From assembly GCF_001509475.1 (NCBI RefSeq), contig NZ_LLZG01000115.1, positions 148,876 through 212,875 on the forward strand: DNA of 64,000 bases, given 5' to 3'. The position numbers and the translations under genes are program-made. Of this stretch, positions 18,380 to 26,052 are shown one piece after another. The notes under the pieces are model-generated. The model was not told where the DNA came from and searched no databases. It was given only the letters and a program-made list of their open reading frames with translations. Within the stretch, counting starts at the first letter, position 1. Every line of letters begins with the position of its first letter. The stretch is from Streptomyces regalis. GTDB lineage: Bacteria; Actinomycetota; Actinomycetes; Streptomycetales; Streptomycetaceae.

Positions 18380-18410
18380 CCGCCCCTAAGGCATAAAACC
18401 CCAGGGGCGG
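18380..18410 (-). promoter_or_regulatory. Hairpin between the shared element and the symporter start
   Basis: CCGCCCCT and AGGGGCGG form an 8-bp stem with a 15-nt A/T-containing loop, 250 bp before the symporter ATG. It could be an attenuator or an unrelated stem; it has no T-run. Confidence 0.45.
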
Positions 18411-18416
18411 TGACAG

Positions 18417-18452
18417 GATCGTTATTCGGATTTGAGCGTTCTCTGAGCGAAC
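18417..18452 (-). promoter_or_regulatory. Shared 36-bp element, copy 2, before the AGCS symporter
   Basis: The + strand reads GATCGTTATTCGGATTTGAG followed by CGTTCTCTGAGCGAAC, matching copy 1 at 33 of 36 positions. Two of the three differences fall in the spacer of the GTTC-N7-GAAC inverted repeat. It lies 285 bp before the symporter start. Confidence 0.6.
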
Positions 18453-18500
18453 GCAAGATCAATGCAAGGCGGTTACAAGACAAACACGCGACCCGGCAAA

Positions 18501-19109
18501 TCAGGGCAGAAGGGTCGCCACGAGGGTTTCCTGAAGTCCGCCCAGCCACAGATACGCCATCACCATCGGCTTGCGCGGATCCTCGTCCGGGAGCCGGTAG
18601 AGCAGGTCGGTGTCGTCCTCGTCGGTGATCTCCAGGCGGGAGCCGATGGCCAGGCGCAGGTCGTTGAGGGCGCCGAGCCACTGCTGGGACTCCTCGGTGG
18701 ACAGCTTGAGCACCGCACCGCCCTCACCGGCGGAGGCGGAGCTGAGCTCGTCGAGGGAGCGGACGACCGCCAGCGCGTTGTCGCGCTTGCCGGCGCGCAG
18801 GTCGTTCTCGGTGTAGCGGCGGAACTCCGAGGAGTACGCCCGCTGCTCCTCGGCCTCCTTGGGGCCGGGATTCGCCTCCGGGTCGCTGTAGGCGTCCGGG
18901 AAGAGGCGCTTGAGGACCGGGTCGGCGGGAGGTTCGCTCGGTCCCTCGGCGAACAGCTCGGCGAGCGGGTCGTCGGGGGCCTCCCCGGCGGGGCCGGGCC
19001 CGATGAGTTCCAGCAGCTGGACTGCCAGCGACCGGATGATGGAGATCTCGACTTCATCGAGGGCGACGGCCGCGCCGCCGCCGGGGAGCGGTTCGAAGGT
19101 TCCTGGCAT
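18501..19109 (-). CDS. DUF2017 protein
   Basis: A 202-residue acidic protein of the DUF2017 family: EVEISIIRSLAVQLLELIG near the N-terminus, DPVLKRLFPDAYSD, EFRRYTENDLRAGKR, LSTEESQQWLGALNDLRLAIG and a C-terminal MAYLWLGGLQETLVATL. The family lies next to clpS in most actinobacteria, as here (clpS is 41 bp upstream on the same strand), so a link to ClpS/ClpP proteolysis is plausible but unproven. No membrane or catalytic motif is visible. Confidence 0.9.
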   Translation of the reverse strand: MPGTFEPLPGGGAAVALDEVEISIIRSLAVQLLELIGPGPAGEAPDDPLAELFAEGPSEPPADPVLKRLFPDAYSDPEANPGPKEAEEQRAYSSEFRRYTENDLRAGKRDNALAVVRSLDELSSASAGEGGAVLKLSTEESQQWLGALNDLRLAIGSRLEITDEDDTDLLYRLPDEDPRKPMVMAYLWLGGLQETLVATLLP

Positions 19110-19150
19110 GGAGGCGATTCGCTACTTCCGGTCCTGCGCGGGCGAACAGG

Positions 19151-19468
19151 TCATTTGCGGTCGTGCTGGAGGGTCGCCCACAGGCCGTAGCCGTGCATGG
19201 CTTGCACGTCGCGTTCCATCTCCTCGCGAGTACCGCTGGAGACGACAGCCCGGCCCTTGTGGTGGACGTCGAGCATGAGCTTGGTGGCCTTGTCCTTCGT
19301 GTAGCCGAAGTACGACTGGAAGACGTAGGTCACGTAGCTCATGAGATTGACCGGGTCGTTATGGACGATGGTGACCCAGGGGACGTCCGGCTCGGGGACG
19401 GCGAAGACTTCCTCCGCCGACTCGGTGCGTTCGATCTCTAGGGGAGCGGGTGACGTCACAGAGCCCAT
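19151..19468 (-). CDS. clpS: ATP-dependent Clp protease adaptor ClpS
   Basis: A 105-residue protein. The ClpS core is [20 protein letters not shown], then [31 protein letters not shown] in pieces and [18 protein letters not shown]. It delivers N-end-rule substrates to ClpC/ClpA-ClpP. The ATG at 19468 gives the usual short unstructured N-terminus ([15 protein letters not shown]). DUF2017 follows. It is divergent from pncB. Confidence 0.95.
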   Translation of the reverse strand: MGSVTSPAPLEIERTESAEEVFAVPEPDVPWVTIVHNDPVNLMSYVTYVFQSYFGYTKDKATKLMLDVHHKGRAVVSSGTREEMERDVQAMHGYGLWATLQHDRK

Positions 19469-19657
19469 GCTGCCACCCGAGGGGGGTGGTCGCACAAACG
19501 GGCTGCGCAGCCGCGCCTGTTGTGACCTCCGCCCCACAAATCGTCAGAGTGACGAAATGGGGGTACCATCTCTCGACATGCTGCATACACCGGGGGACAA
19601 CCCCCGGACCCCCGGCCGACTGGGGGCACCCGGAGAATCGTGGCTAGGAGAGCTTTC

Positions 19658-21016
19658 GTGGATGTAGCGGACCTTGGGCTGCCGGTGGATGTTCCCTCGA
19701 CGGCGCTCTTCACGGATCAGTACGAGTTCACGATGCTGCAGGCCGCCATGAAGGCGGGCACCGCCGAGCGGCGGAGCGTGTTCGAGGTCTTCACCCGGCG
19801 ACTGCCCGAGGGGCGGCGCTACGGCGTCGTGGCGGGCACCGGCCGTGTGCTGGACGCCGTCGAGAACTTCCGCTTCGACGCCGACGTCCTCGGCTTCCTG
19901 CGCGAGCGGAAAATAGTCGACGAGGAGACCCTGGCGTGGCTCGCGGGCTACCGCTTCTCCGGCGACATCTGGGGCTACCCCGAGGGCGAGGTCTACTTCC
20001 CGGGCTCGCCGATCATGCGGGTCGAGGGCACCTTCGCCGAGTGCGTGCTGCTGGAGACCGTGATCCTGTCCATCCTCAACCACGACTCCGCGACAGCCGC
20101 GGCCGCCTCACGCATGTCGTCGGCGGCCGGTGACCGCCCGATCATCGAGATGGGCGCCCGGCGCACACACGAGCTGGCCGCGGTGGCCGCCTCCCGCGCC
20201 GCGTACGTCGGCGGCTTCACCTCCACCTCCGACCTGGCCGCCGGCTTCCGTTACGGCATCCCCACCGTCGGCACCAGCGCCCACGCCTTCACCCTCCTGC
20301 ACGACCGCGAGCGGGACGCCTTCCAGGCCCAGGTCAACTCCATGGGCCGCGGCACCACGCTGCTCGTGGACACGTACGACGTCGCCGAGGCGGTCCGTAC
20401 GGCCGTGGAGGTCGCCGGGCCCGAGCTGGGCGCCGTCCGCATCGACTCGGGCGACCTGCTGCTGGTCGCGCACCGGGTCCGGCAGCAGCTGGACGAGCTG
20501 GGCGCGACCAGCACGAAGATCATCGTGACCTCCGACCTGGACGAGTACGCCATCGCCTCGCTGGCGGCGGCGCCGGTGGACGCGTACGGCGTCGGTACCC
20601 AGCTGGTGACCGGGTCCGGGCATCCGACCTGCTCAATGGTCTACAAGCTGGTCGCCCGCGCCGAGTCCGCCGACCCCGGTGCGCCGCTGGTGCCGGTGGC
20701 GAAGAAGTCGACCGGCGGCAAGACCTCCATCGGCGGCCGCAAGTGGGCCGCGCGGCGCCTCGACGAGTACGGCGTCGCGGAGGCCGAGGTCGTCGGCACC
20801 GGGCCGGTTCCGGCGGAGCTCGCCGAACGGCAGCTGCTGGTCGAGCTGGTCAAGGGCGGTGACGTGGTGGCGCGCGAGTCGCTGGACGTCGTACGGGACC
20901 GGCATACAGCCGCTCGCGCCAATCTGCCGCTGTCCGCGACGCAGCTCTCGCGCGGGGAGCCTGTCATCCCGACGGAGTATGTCAACGGGCGCTCGGGTAG
21001 CCGGACAGGGGCGTGA
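19658..21016 (+). CDS. pncB: Nicotinate phosphoribosyltransferase
   Basis: A 452-residue enzyme that makes nicotinate mononucleotide from nicotinate and PRPP in NAD salvage. ALFTDQYEFTMLQAAMKAGT at the N-terminus, FEVFTRRLPEGRRYGVVAG, MGARRTHELAAVAASRAAYV and DSGDLLLVAHRVRQQLD are typical. The GTG at 19658 is chosen for its AGGAGAG site 7 bases upstream. A GTG at 19640 in the same frame is also possible and would add six residues. The nicotinamidase gene pncA follows 136 bp downstream, so the two provide successive salvage steps. Confidence 0.95.
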   Translation: MDVADLGLPVDVPSTALFTDQYEFTMLQAAMKAGTAERRSVFEVFTRRLPEGRRYGVVAGTGRVLDAVENFRFDADVLGFLRERKIVDEETLAWLAGYRFSGDIWGYPEGEVYFPGSPIMRVEGTFAECVLLETVILSILNHDSATAAAASRMSSAAGDRPIIEMGARRTHELAAVAASRAAYVGGFTSTSDLAAGFRYGIPTVGTSAHAFTLLHDRERDAFQAQVNSMGRGTTLLVDTYDVAEAVRTAVEVAGPELGAVRIDSGDLLLVAHRVRQQLDELGATSTKIIVTSDLDEYAIASLAAAPVDAYGVGTQLVTGSGHPTCSMVYKLVARAESADPGAPLVPVAKKSTGGKTSIGGRKWAARRLDEYGVAEAEVVGTGPVPAELAERQLLVELVKGGDVVARESLDVVRDRHTAARANLPLSATQLSRGEPVIPTEYVNGRSGSRTGA

Positions 21017-21152
21017 AGCGAGTGCGCCCTGCGTGCTCACCCCGTGCCCCCTCCCGCGCCGTGCCCGAAGTCTCTAGGCTCGGAAGTTCACGGCCGGGCC
21101 CGCAGGCTTTCACCGTCCCGACCTCAGCGTCCATAACCGAAGGACACCGACC

Positions 21153-21743
21153 ATGCGCCGCGCCTTGATCGTCGTAGATGTGCAGAACGACTTCTGCGAG
21201 GGAGGCAGCCTCGCGGTGGCCGGCGGTGCCGACGTGGCCGCCGCCGTCACCGAGCTGATCGGGCAGGCGGCCGGGTCCGGCTACCAGCACGTCGTAGCCA
21301 CCCGCGACCACCACATCGCCCCCGGCGGTCACTTCTCCACGAACCCCGACTTCGCCCACTCCTGGCCGGCGCACTGCGTCGCCGGCACGGAGGGCGTCGG
21401 GTTCCACCCGAACTTCGCCCCGGCCGTCGCCTCCGGCGCGATCGACGCCGTGTTCGACAAGGGGGCGTACGCGGCGGCGTACAGCGGGTTCGAGGGGGCC
21501 GACGAGAACGGGGTGAAGCTGGCGGACTGGCTGCGGGCCAGGGAGGTCTCGGAGGTGGACGTGGTGGGGATCGCCACGGACCACTGCGTGCGGGCGACCG
21601 CGCTGGACGCGGTACGCGCGGGCTTCCGTACGCACGTGCTGCTGGATCTGACCGCCGGGGTGGCGACGGAGAGTACCGAGCGGGCGCTGGAGGAGATGCG
21701 GGAGGCGGGGGTCGAGCTGTCGGGGAAGCCGGTCGTCGCGTAG
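21153..21743 (+). CDS. pncA: Nicotinamidase
   Basis: A 196-residue cysteine hydrolase of the isochorismatase superfamily. The catalytic triad is Asp9 (VVDVQNDFC), Lys103 (FDKGAY) and Cys145 (ATDHCV). The metal-binding set is Asp52, His54 and His60 in TRDHHIAPGGHF. These are the nicotinamidase pattern, not just generic isochorismatase. It converts nicotinamide to nicotinate, the substrate of the upstream PncB. The ATG at 21153 has GAAGGA upstream. Confidence 0.92.
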   Translation: MRRALIVVDVQNDFCEGGSLAVAGGADVAAAVTELIGQAAGSGYQHVVATRDHHIAPGGHFSTNPDFAHSWPAHCVAGTEGVGFHPNFAPAVASGAIDAVFDKGAYAAAYSGFEGADENGVKLADWLRAREVSEVDVVGIATDHCVRATALDAVRAGFRTHVLLDLTAGVATESTERALEEMREAGVELSGKPVVA

Positions 21744-21770
21744 CGCTCCGCGGGGGTGCCGCGAATGGCC

Positions 21771-21851
21771 GTCGGCGGCTGCGGGCGCGTCGTGGCTGGT
21801 CGCGCCCGCGCGGCGGAGCCGCATATCGGCACAGCCCCGCGCCCCTTTAGG
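21771..21851 (-). repeat. Streptomyces intergenic repeat, copy A
   Basis: An ~80-bp element, read on the minus strand as AAGGGGCGCGGGGCTGTG, then TGCGGCTCCGCCGCG, GGGCGCGAC and AGCCACGACG. Related copies lie at 43168-43239 and 59869-59945. Its inverted GC-rich halves can fold. This kind of element is scattered between Streptomyces genes. Confidence 0.8.
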
Positions 21852-22194
21852 TCGTTGCCGCCGGGCGCCTCATCAGTGCCCTGATCGGGTGCCACAGCTC
21901 CTGTGCGAGTTCGGGACCGCCCGTGCCGACACCGATGTCAGGAGCCGTTCGCCATATCAGGCCGTCGGGGTGGTGCAGGACCGCCGTGATCTCGTCCGGG
22001 GTCGGCGGGGCGGCGTTGCCCCGCAGGTAGACGGCCCGCATGCCCAGGTTGCGGAGCCTGGTCAGGGCTCGGGCGCGGTTGTGGGCGTGGACGAGGACAC
22101 GGACGCAGCCCGTGCCGTCGGCGGTGGGTCTGGGCAGGTTCAGCGCCACCACCACGCTGCCGGTCGGCAGCTTGCAGAAACCTCCTGCGGCCAT
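21847..22194 (-). CDS. Hypothetical protein
   Basis: A 115-residue protein with no family I recognise. It shows strand-helix alternation (SVVVALNLPRPTADGTGCVRVL, HNRARALTRLRNLGMRAVYL) and an ordered region up to residue ~85. The tail WHPIRALMRRPAATT ends in the edge of the intergenic repeat. The gene is on its own between pncA (convergent) and the protease terminator. The ATG at 22194 is the first in frame; no obvious ribosome site was judged decisive. Confidence 0.6.
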   Translation of the reverse strand: MAAGGFCKLPTGSVVVALNLPRPTADGTGCVRVLVHAHNRARALTRLRNLGMRAVYLRGNAAPPTPDEITAVLHHPDGLIWRTAPDIGVGTGGPELAQELWHPIRALMRRPAATT

Positions 22195-22254
22195 GCGGTC
22201 ACACCCCCGTGCGAGTCGGTGTCAATAAGGGAAGCACAGGGTGCACCTAAACAC

Positions 22255-22291
22255 GATCGGCGGCAACCCCGCCAGGGGGCTGCCGCCGATC
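22255..22291 (-). terminator. Terminator of the M6 metalloprotease gene
   Basis: GATCGGCGGCA and TGCCGCCGATC pair perfectly, continuing into CCCC/GGGG with a short loop, 26 bp after the protease stop. Confidence 0.85.
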
Positions 22292-22316
22292 ACGCTCTGA
22301 CCTGCTAAAACGCTGT

Positions 22317-24665
22317 TTACTTCACCGCAGCGCCGACCTCGACCGTGATCGTCGAGCCGTCCCAGGCCTCCTTGATGATCTTGATCTTGGTGTTGGTGTC
22401 AGTGATCTTGACGCCCGCGAACGGGGTCGCCGCGTCGTAGTACGTGTTGGTGCGGTCGTTGAAGACCGGCACCCCCGCACGCGACGGGATCTTCATCGCG
22501 ACGTCCGCGTTGTGCAGCGTCATGCCGTCCGTGCGGAACCGGCTGAACGGCGAGTCGTAGGACTGGATGCGGTTGCGGATCAGCGTGCCGTCGGACCACT
22601 TCAGCGCGGTCGGGTGGGAGTCGACCGGGAGGACGAGGCCCACACCGGGGTGCTTGCTGGTGTTGTTGTCCGCCTGGGAGGTGTCCCACTTCCAGATCAA
22701 CAGGCCGTTCTGGTACGCGTAGTGCTCCACCCAGTCCGGACGGGTCGACGAGAAGCCGAAGTTGTACGGGCCCGTCTTCAGGGTCTTGTCGTACGACACG
22801 TACTGGCGGTTCTCGGCGATGTAGTACTGCGCGTAGTCGTCCGTGATGGACCCGCCGATGCGCTTGAAGCCCTTCGTCGCCCAAGCGGCGTCCGCGCTCT
22901 CGGCGTTGTCGGCAAACAGGGCCGTGCCGTCGGCGGTCACGGTGATCTGGTCGGCCGCGAAGCCCTTCTGGGCCACGCCGCCGTCCGTCTGGTAGCGGAA
23001 GCGCAGGTCGATCTTCTTGCCCGCGTAGGCGTCGAGCGGGAAGACCAGCTTCTTGTAGGCGTCCACCGTGCCGGTGAGCGCGGGCTTGCCGCTGGCGTCC
23101 TTCGGGAGCGCCGCGCCGTCGACGGTGCCGTCGACCGCCGTCCAGTTGGCGCCGCCGTCGGTCGAGACCTCGGTGTAGAGGTAGTCGAACTCGGCCTCGA
23201 TGTCGTACCAGCCGTCGAGCGTGAGCGAGGCGGAGGACTTGCCCGTGAGGTCCACGGAACGGGTCAGCGTGTTGGCGAGGTTGTCGCCGCTGCCGCTCCA
23301 CCACTGGTTCGCGCCCTGGGCCGGCTCCACGATCGGCGTGGTGACCGTCTTCTTGGGCAGCTCGACGACGAGGGCCTGCTTGTGCCGGGTGTTGTACTCG
23401 GCCACGCCCAGCTTGTGCTCGGACTCCGTCGCGGCCTTCGCCTTGTCGTAGTTCAGCCAGCCCAGCTGCAGCTTGTCCCAGGCGGTCATGTCGCCGGGCA
23501 GGTCACCGATGGCGTCCTTGCCGGTGCCGAGCCAGGAACCGGAGGACATCAGGGTCCAGAAGCCGGTGGAGTTCTCGCCGCCGGAGGTGTCGTAGTGGTC
23601 CGGCAGACCGAGGTCGTGGCCGTACTCGTGGGCGAAGACGCCGAGCCCGCCGTTCTCCGGCTGGATGGTGTAGTCGCCGACCCAGATGCCGGTGGAGCCG
23701 ATCTGCGCGCCGCCCAGCTTGTTGTCCGCGGGGCCAGTGGCACCGGCGTCGGTGCCGAACGCGTACCAGCGGTGGGCCCAGATCGCGTCGGTGCCCTGCG
23801 CGCCGCCGCCCGCGGACTCGTCCTCACCGGCGTGCACGATCTGGAAGTGGTCGATGTAGCCGTCGGCCTCGTTGAAGTTGCCGTCGCCGTCGAAGTCGTA
23901 GCGGTCCCACTGGTCGAACTGCGCGACGGCCGCCTTGATCTCGGCGTCGGTCTTCCCAGCTGCCTTCTGCTGGGCGACCCACGCGCTCAGACCGTCGCTG
24001 ACGACGTTCCAGACGCTGGAGCAGTTGGTCTGGCCGCAGGCGTTGTTGCCGTAACGGGCCTCGTTGTAGGGGACCTTGACCCAGTCGGCGACCTCGCCCT
24101 CGATCGAGTAGCGGCCCGAGGACTGCTTCTCGTAGTACTTCTTCATCGACTCGACGTTCTTGCCGGTGCCGAAGTAGAGGTCCTGGTAGTGCTTCTGGTT
24201 GTAGTCCGCCTGCCAGGCCGTCGAGTTGTCCTGCTCGCGGTCGGGCTGGGCTATCTGGTTGTGGGCCGGGCCGGGCGTGCCGCCGAACTCACCGATCTTG
24301 TCGCCGAACTCGACCAGGATCGTGAAGATCTTGTCGGTCTTCTCGCGGCCCAGCTCGACGTACTTGCTGTCGCCCTTCTTGCTCTTGAGCTCGACGACCT
24401 GCGAGCCCGCGCGCTCCTTCACCTTGGCCTTGCCGGATATGACCTGGTTCAAGGCTTCTTCGCGCTGAGCCTCCTGAGTCTTGCTCAGGGGGCCTTCCAG
24501 GTCGTGGTCGACGGAAGTGTGCTCCGCCGGGTCGTGCCGCTCCACGGATGCCGCCGAGGTGTCTTCGCCGGCCTGCGCCACCGCGTAGGTCGAGCCCGTC
24601 GCCGCGGCCGCCGCGAGCGCGACGGCGGTTGCCGCCGCTCTGAACGTCCAGGATCTGCTGGTCAC
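22317..24665 (-). CDS. Secreted M6-family (immune inhibitor A) metalloprotease
   Basis: A 782-residue exported protease. An N-terminal signal peptide (MTSRSWTFRAAATAVALAAA... to around residue 31) is followed by a propeptide-like region. The zinc site is HEYGHDLGLPDHYD beginning at His346, with the catalytic Glu in it. A C-terminal beta-rich region contains GWYDIEAEFDYLYTEVSTDG, as in immune-inhibitor-A proteins. It probably degrades extracellular protein during growth on complex substrates. It is monocistronic, with a terminator after it and a 391-bp AT-richer upstream region holding two inverted repeats. Confidence 0.94.
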   Translation of the reverse strand: MTSRSWTFRAAATAVALAAAAATGSTYAVAQAGEDTSAASVERHDPAEHTSVDHDLEGPLSKTQEAQREEALNQVISGKAKVKERAGSQVVELKSKKGDSKYVELGREKTDKIFTILVEFGDKIGEFGGTPGPAHNQIAQPDREQDNSTAWQADYNQKHYQDLYFGTGKNVESMKKYYEKQSSGRYSIEGEVADWVKVPYNEARYGNNACGQTNCSSVWNVVSDGLSAWVAQQKAAGKTDAEIKAAVAQFDQWDRYDFDGDGNFNEADGYIDHFQIVHAGEDESAGGGAQGTDAIWAHRWYAFGTDAGATGPADNKLGGAQIGSTGIWVGDYTIQPENGGLGVFAHEYGHDLGLPDHYDTSGGENSTGFWTLMSSGSWLGTGKDAIGDLPGDMTAWDKLQLGWLNYDKAKAATESEHKLGVAEYNTRHKQALVVELPKKTVTTPIVEPAQGANQWWSGSGDNLANTLTRSVDLTGKSSASLTLDGWYDIEAEFDYLYTEVSTDGGANWTAVDGTVDGAALPKDASGKPALTGTVDAYKKLVFPLDAYAGKKIDLRFRYQTDGGVAQKGFAADQITVTADGTALFADNAESADAAWATKGFKRIGGSITDDYAQYYIAENRQYVSYDKTLKTGPYNFGFSSTRPDWVEHYAYQNGLLIWKWDTSQADNNTSKHPGVGLVLPVDSHPTALKWSDGTLIRNRIQSYDSPFSRFRTDGMTLHNADVAMKIPSRAGVPVFNDRTNTYYDAATPFAGVKITDTNTKIKIIKEAWDGSTITVEVGAAVK

Positions 24666-25056
24666 TTGCTTCCTCCCCCGCGTCCGGGCACGCGGAAGGA
24701 AGGGTCCTGGTCATGGAGTTTCCGCGCGCGCCTGATCAACGCGTGTAGTCAAGTGACGACATTTGACTAGAGGTTAAGCAGAAAAGACAGACCTTGACTT
24801 GAACACCTCAATTGCACTATGCGGAGTCAATGTTCGTTTAACGAACAACGATCTTTCTTCAACGGGCGCGTGGCGCCGTCCACTTGGTGGACCGCATGAC
24901 TCCGTGCGCCCCCTGTGCACCGGCACTGTTGGTTAGGTCACGCTTACGGTTTGTTCCCCTCGGGCATGCACGCGGTTAGAGTCGGATGGCGGAACGCCCG
25001 GACGTCGGCGGAAAGCCAGGCCGAGACCCCCGTGCACCCCAGATTCCGAGGACACG
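24666..25056. other. Gene-free stretch: divergent promoter region with inverted repeats
   Basis: No gene is supported. The region is AT-richer than its surroundings. It holds AGTCAA-N10-TTGACT (24747-24768), the 8-1-8 inverted repeat at 24831-24847 and a TTGACT...TATGCG pair on the + strand, which could be a promoter toward 25057. Confidence 0.6.
24831..24847. promoter_or_regulatory. 17-bp inverted repeat, candidate operator
   Basis: TGTTCGTTTAACGAACA is a perfect 8-1-8 inverted repeat, 166 bp upstream of the protease start and 210 bp before the small membrane-protein gene. The regulator is unknown. Confidence 0.5.
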
Positions 25057-25314
25057 ATGATCATGCCTCGTCCGACTGCCGCACAGCTCTCCTACGGCTC
25101 GTGCACCGTGATCTTCTCGACGCTCGCCATGCTGCTGCTGTCCCAGACGCGTTCGGGTGTGGGGATCGCGGTCATCGCCGTCTCGGCGCTCATGCTCGGG
25201 CTGCTGGTCGCCATGACGGTGCCGATGCCGAAGAAGCCTCGCGTGGTGGCGCTGCGCAAGCCCGCCGCCGCGGAACGGGAACAGACCGAAGAACCGGTGC
25301 TGACCCAGTCCTGA
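25057..25314 (+). CDS. Small membrane protein
   Basis: An 85-residue protein with two hydrophobic segments (VIFSTLAMLLLSQT and VGIAVIAVSALMLGLLVAMTV) and a basic, then acidic, cytoplasmic-looking tail (KKPRVVALRKPAAAEREQTEEPVLTQS). Family not recognised. The ATG at 25057 has GAGGA a few bases upstream. It is convergent with the RDD gene, with only 7 bp between stops. Confidence 0.75.
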   Translation: MIMPRPTAAQLSYGSCTVIFSTLAMLLLSQTRSGVGIAVIAVSALMLGLLVAMTVPMPKKPRVVALRKPAAAEREQTEEPVLTQS

Positions 25315-25321
25315 CCCGTTC

Positions 25322-25963
25322 TCACGCATTGGTGCTGACCACCACCGTCTTCGCCGACTTGTCATGCAGGCCCTGCTTGTAGGGCCGGTCGAAGAAGCTC
25401 CAGCCGCCGCAGATCGCGGTCCAGACACAGGCGCAGCAGAACGCGAACGGGATCCACAGCACCGCCGCCCGGATCAGCGCGGTCTGCACGGAGGGCGTGG
25501 CACCGTTGTCGAGGTTGGCCACCCGCAGGTTGAGCAGCTTCTTGCCGAGCGTCTGCCCCGTCCTGACGGTCATGTAGGTGTCGTAGCCGATGAAGAGCAG
25601 GGCGGCGATCAGCGACTGCACGAAGGACTTGCTGTACTCCACGTCGTCGGCGTCCACGTCGTACTCGGTGACGCCGAAGCCCCAGGTGAGCAGCCAGACC
25701 ACGACGCCCACGAGGATCATGTCGATGATGCGCGCCAGCGTGCGCTTGCCGCTGTCGGCGAGTGGCGGCATCCCGGCGAGCGGGTCGGCGGGGTAACCGC
25801 CGCCGCCGTACGGGCCGCCGCCGGAGGGGGGCGGCGGCTGACCGCCGTACGGGGGCTGCTCGCCGTACGGCGAGCCCGAGCCCCCGGACGGCGGGGGCTG
25901 CTTCCTGAACGGGTCGTCTTCCGGGGGCTGCTGACCGGAGCCGGGAGGCGGTTCACTGCTCAT
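25322..25963 (-). CDS. RDD-family membrane protein 1
   Basis: A 213-residue protein. The first ~75 residues are Pro/Gly/Tyr-rich (GEQPPYGGQPPPPSGGGPYG) and probably disordered. The RDD domain follows: LARIIDMILVGVVVWLLTW with the characteristic Arg-Asp, FIGYDTYMTVRTGQTLGKKL and a C-terminal membrane pair. RDD proteins are membrane proteins often linked to ion or substrate transport, without a defined role here. A second RDD gene lies directly upstream (90 bp), same strand, suggesting a duplicated pair. Confidence 0.88.
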   Translation of the reverse strand: MSSEPPPGSGQQPPEDDPFRKQPPPSGGSGSPYGEQPPYGGQPPPPSGGGPYGGGGYPADPLAGMPPLADSGKRTLARIIDMILVGVVVWLLTWGFGVTEYDVDADDVEYSKSFVQSLIAALLFIGYDTYMTVRTGQTLGKKLLNLRVANLDNGATPSVQTALIRAAVLWIPFAFCCACVWTAICGGWSFFDRPYKQGLHDKSAKTVVVSTNA

Positions 25964-26052
25964 GGCCCGAGTCGACCGCGAACCCCCCGGCTTCGCATCC
26001 GGCGCGGGGCCGTCCGGAGTACGGAATCGTCCGGGCCGTTTGCCGTATGCGG

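Larger units (their letters stand above)
18133..18500. other. Gene-free stretch: long upstream region of the AGCS symporter gene
   Basis: No credible gene is seen. The region holds the second copy of the shared 36-bp element (18417-18452). A hairpin follows at 18380-18410 (CCGCCCCT/AGGGGCGG). A further GGGAGAG-containing structured stretch lies near 18240-18300. It may be a long 5' untranslated region. Confidence 0.7.
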
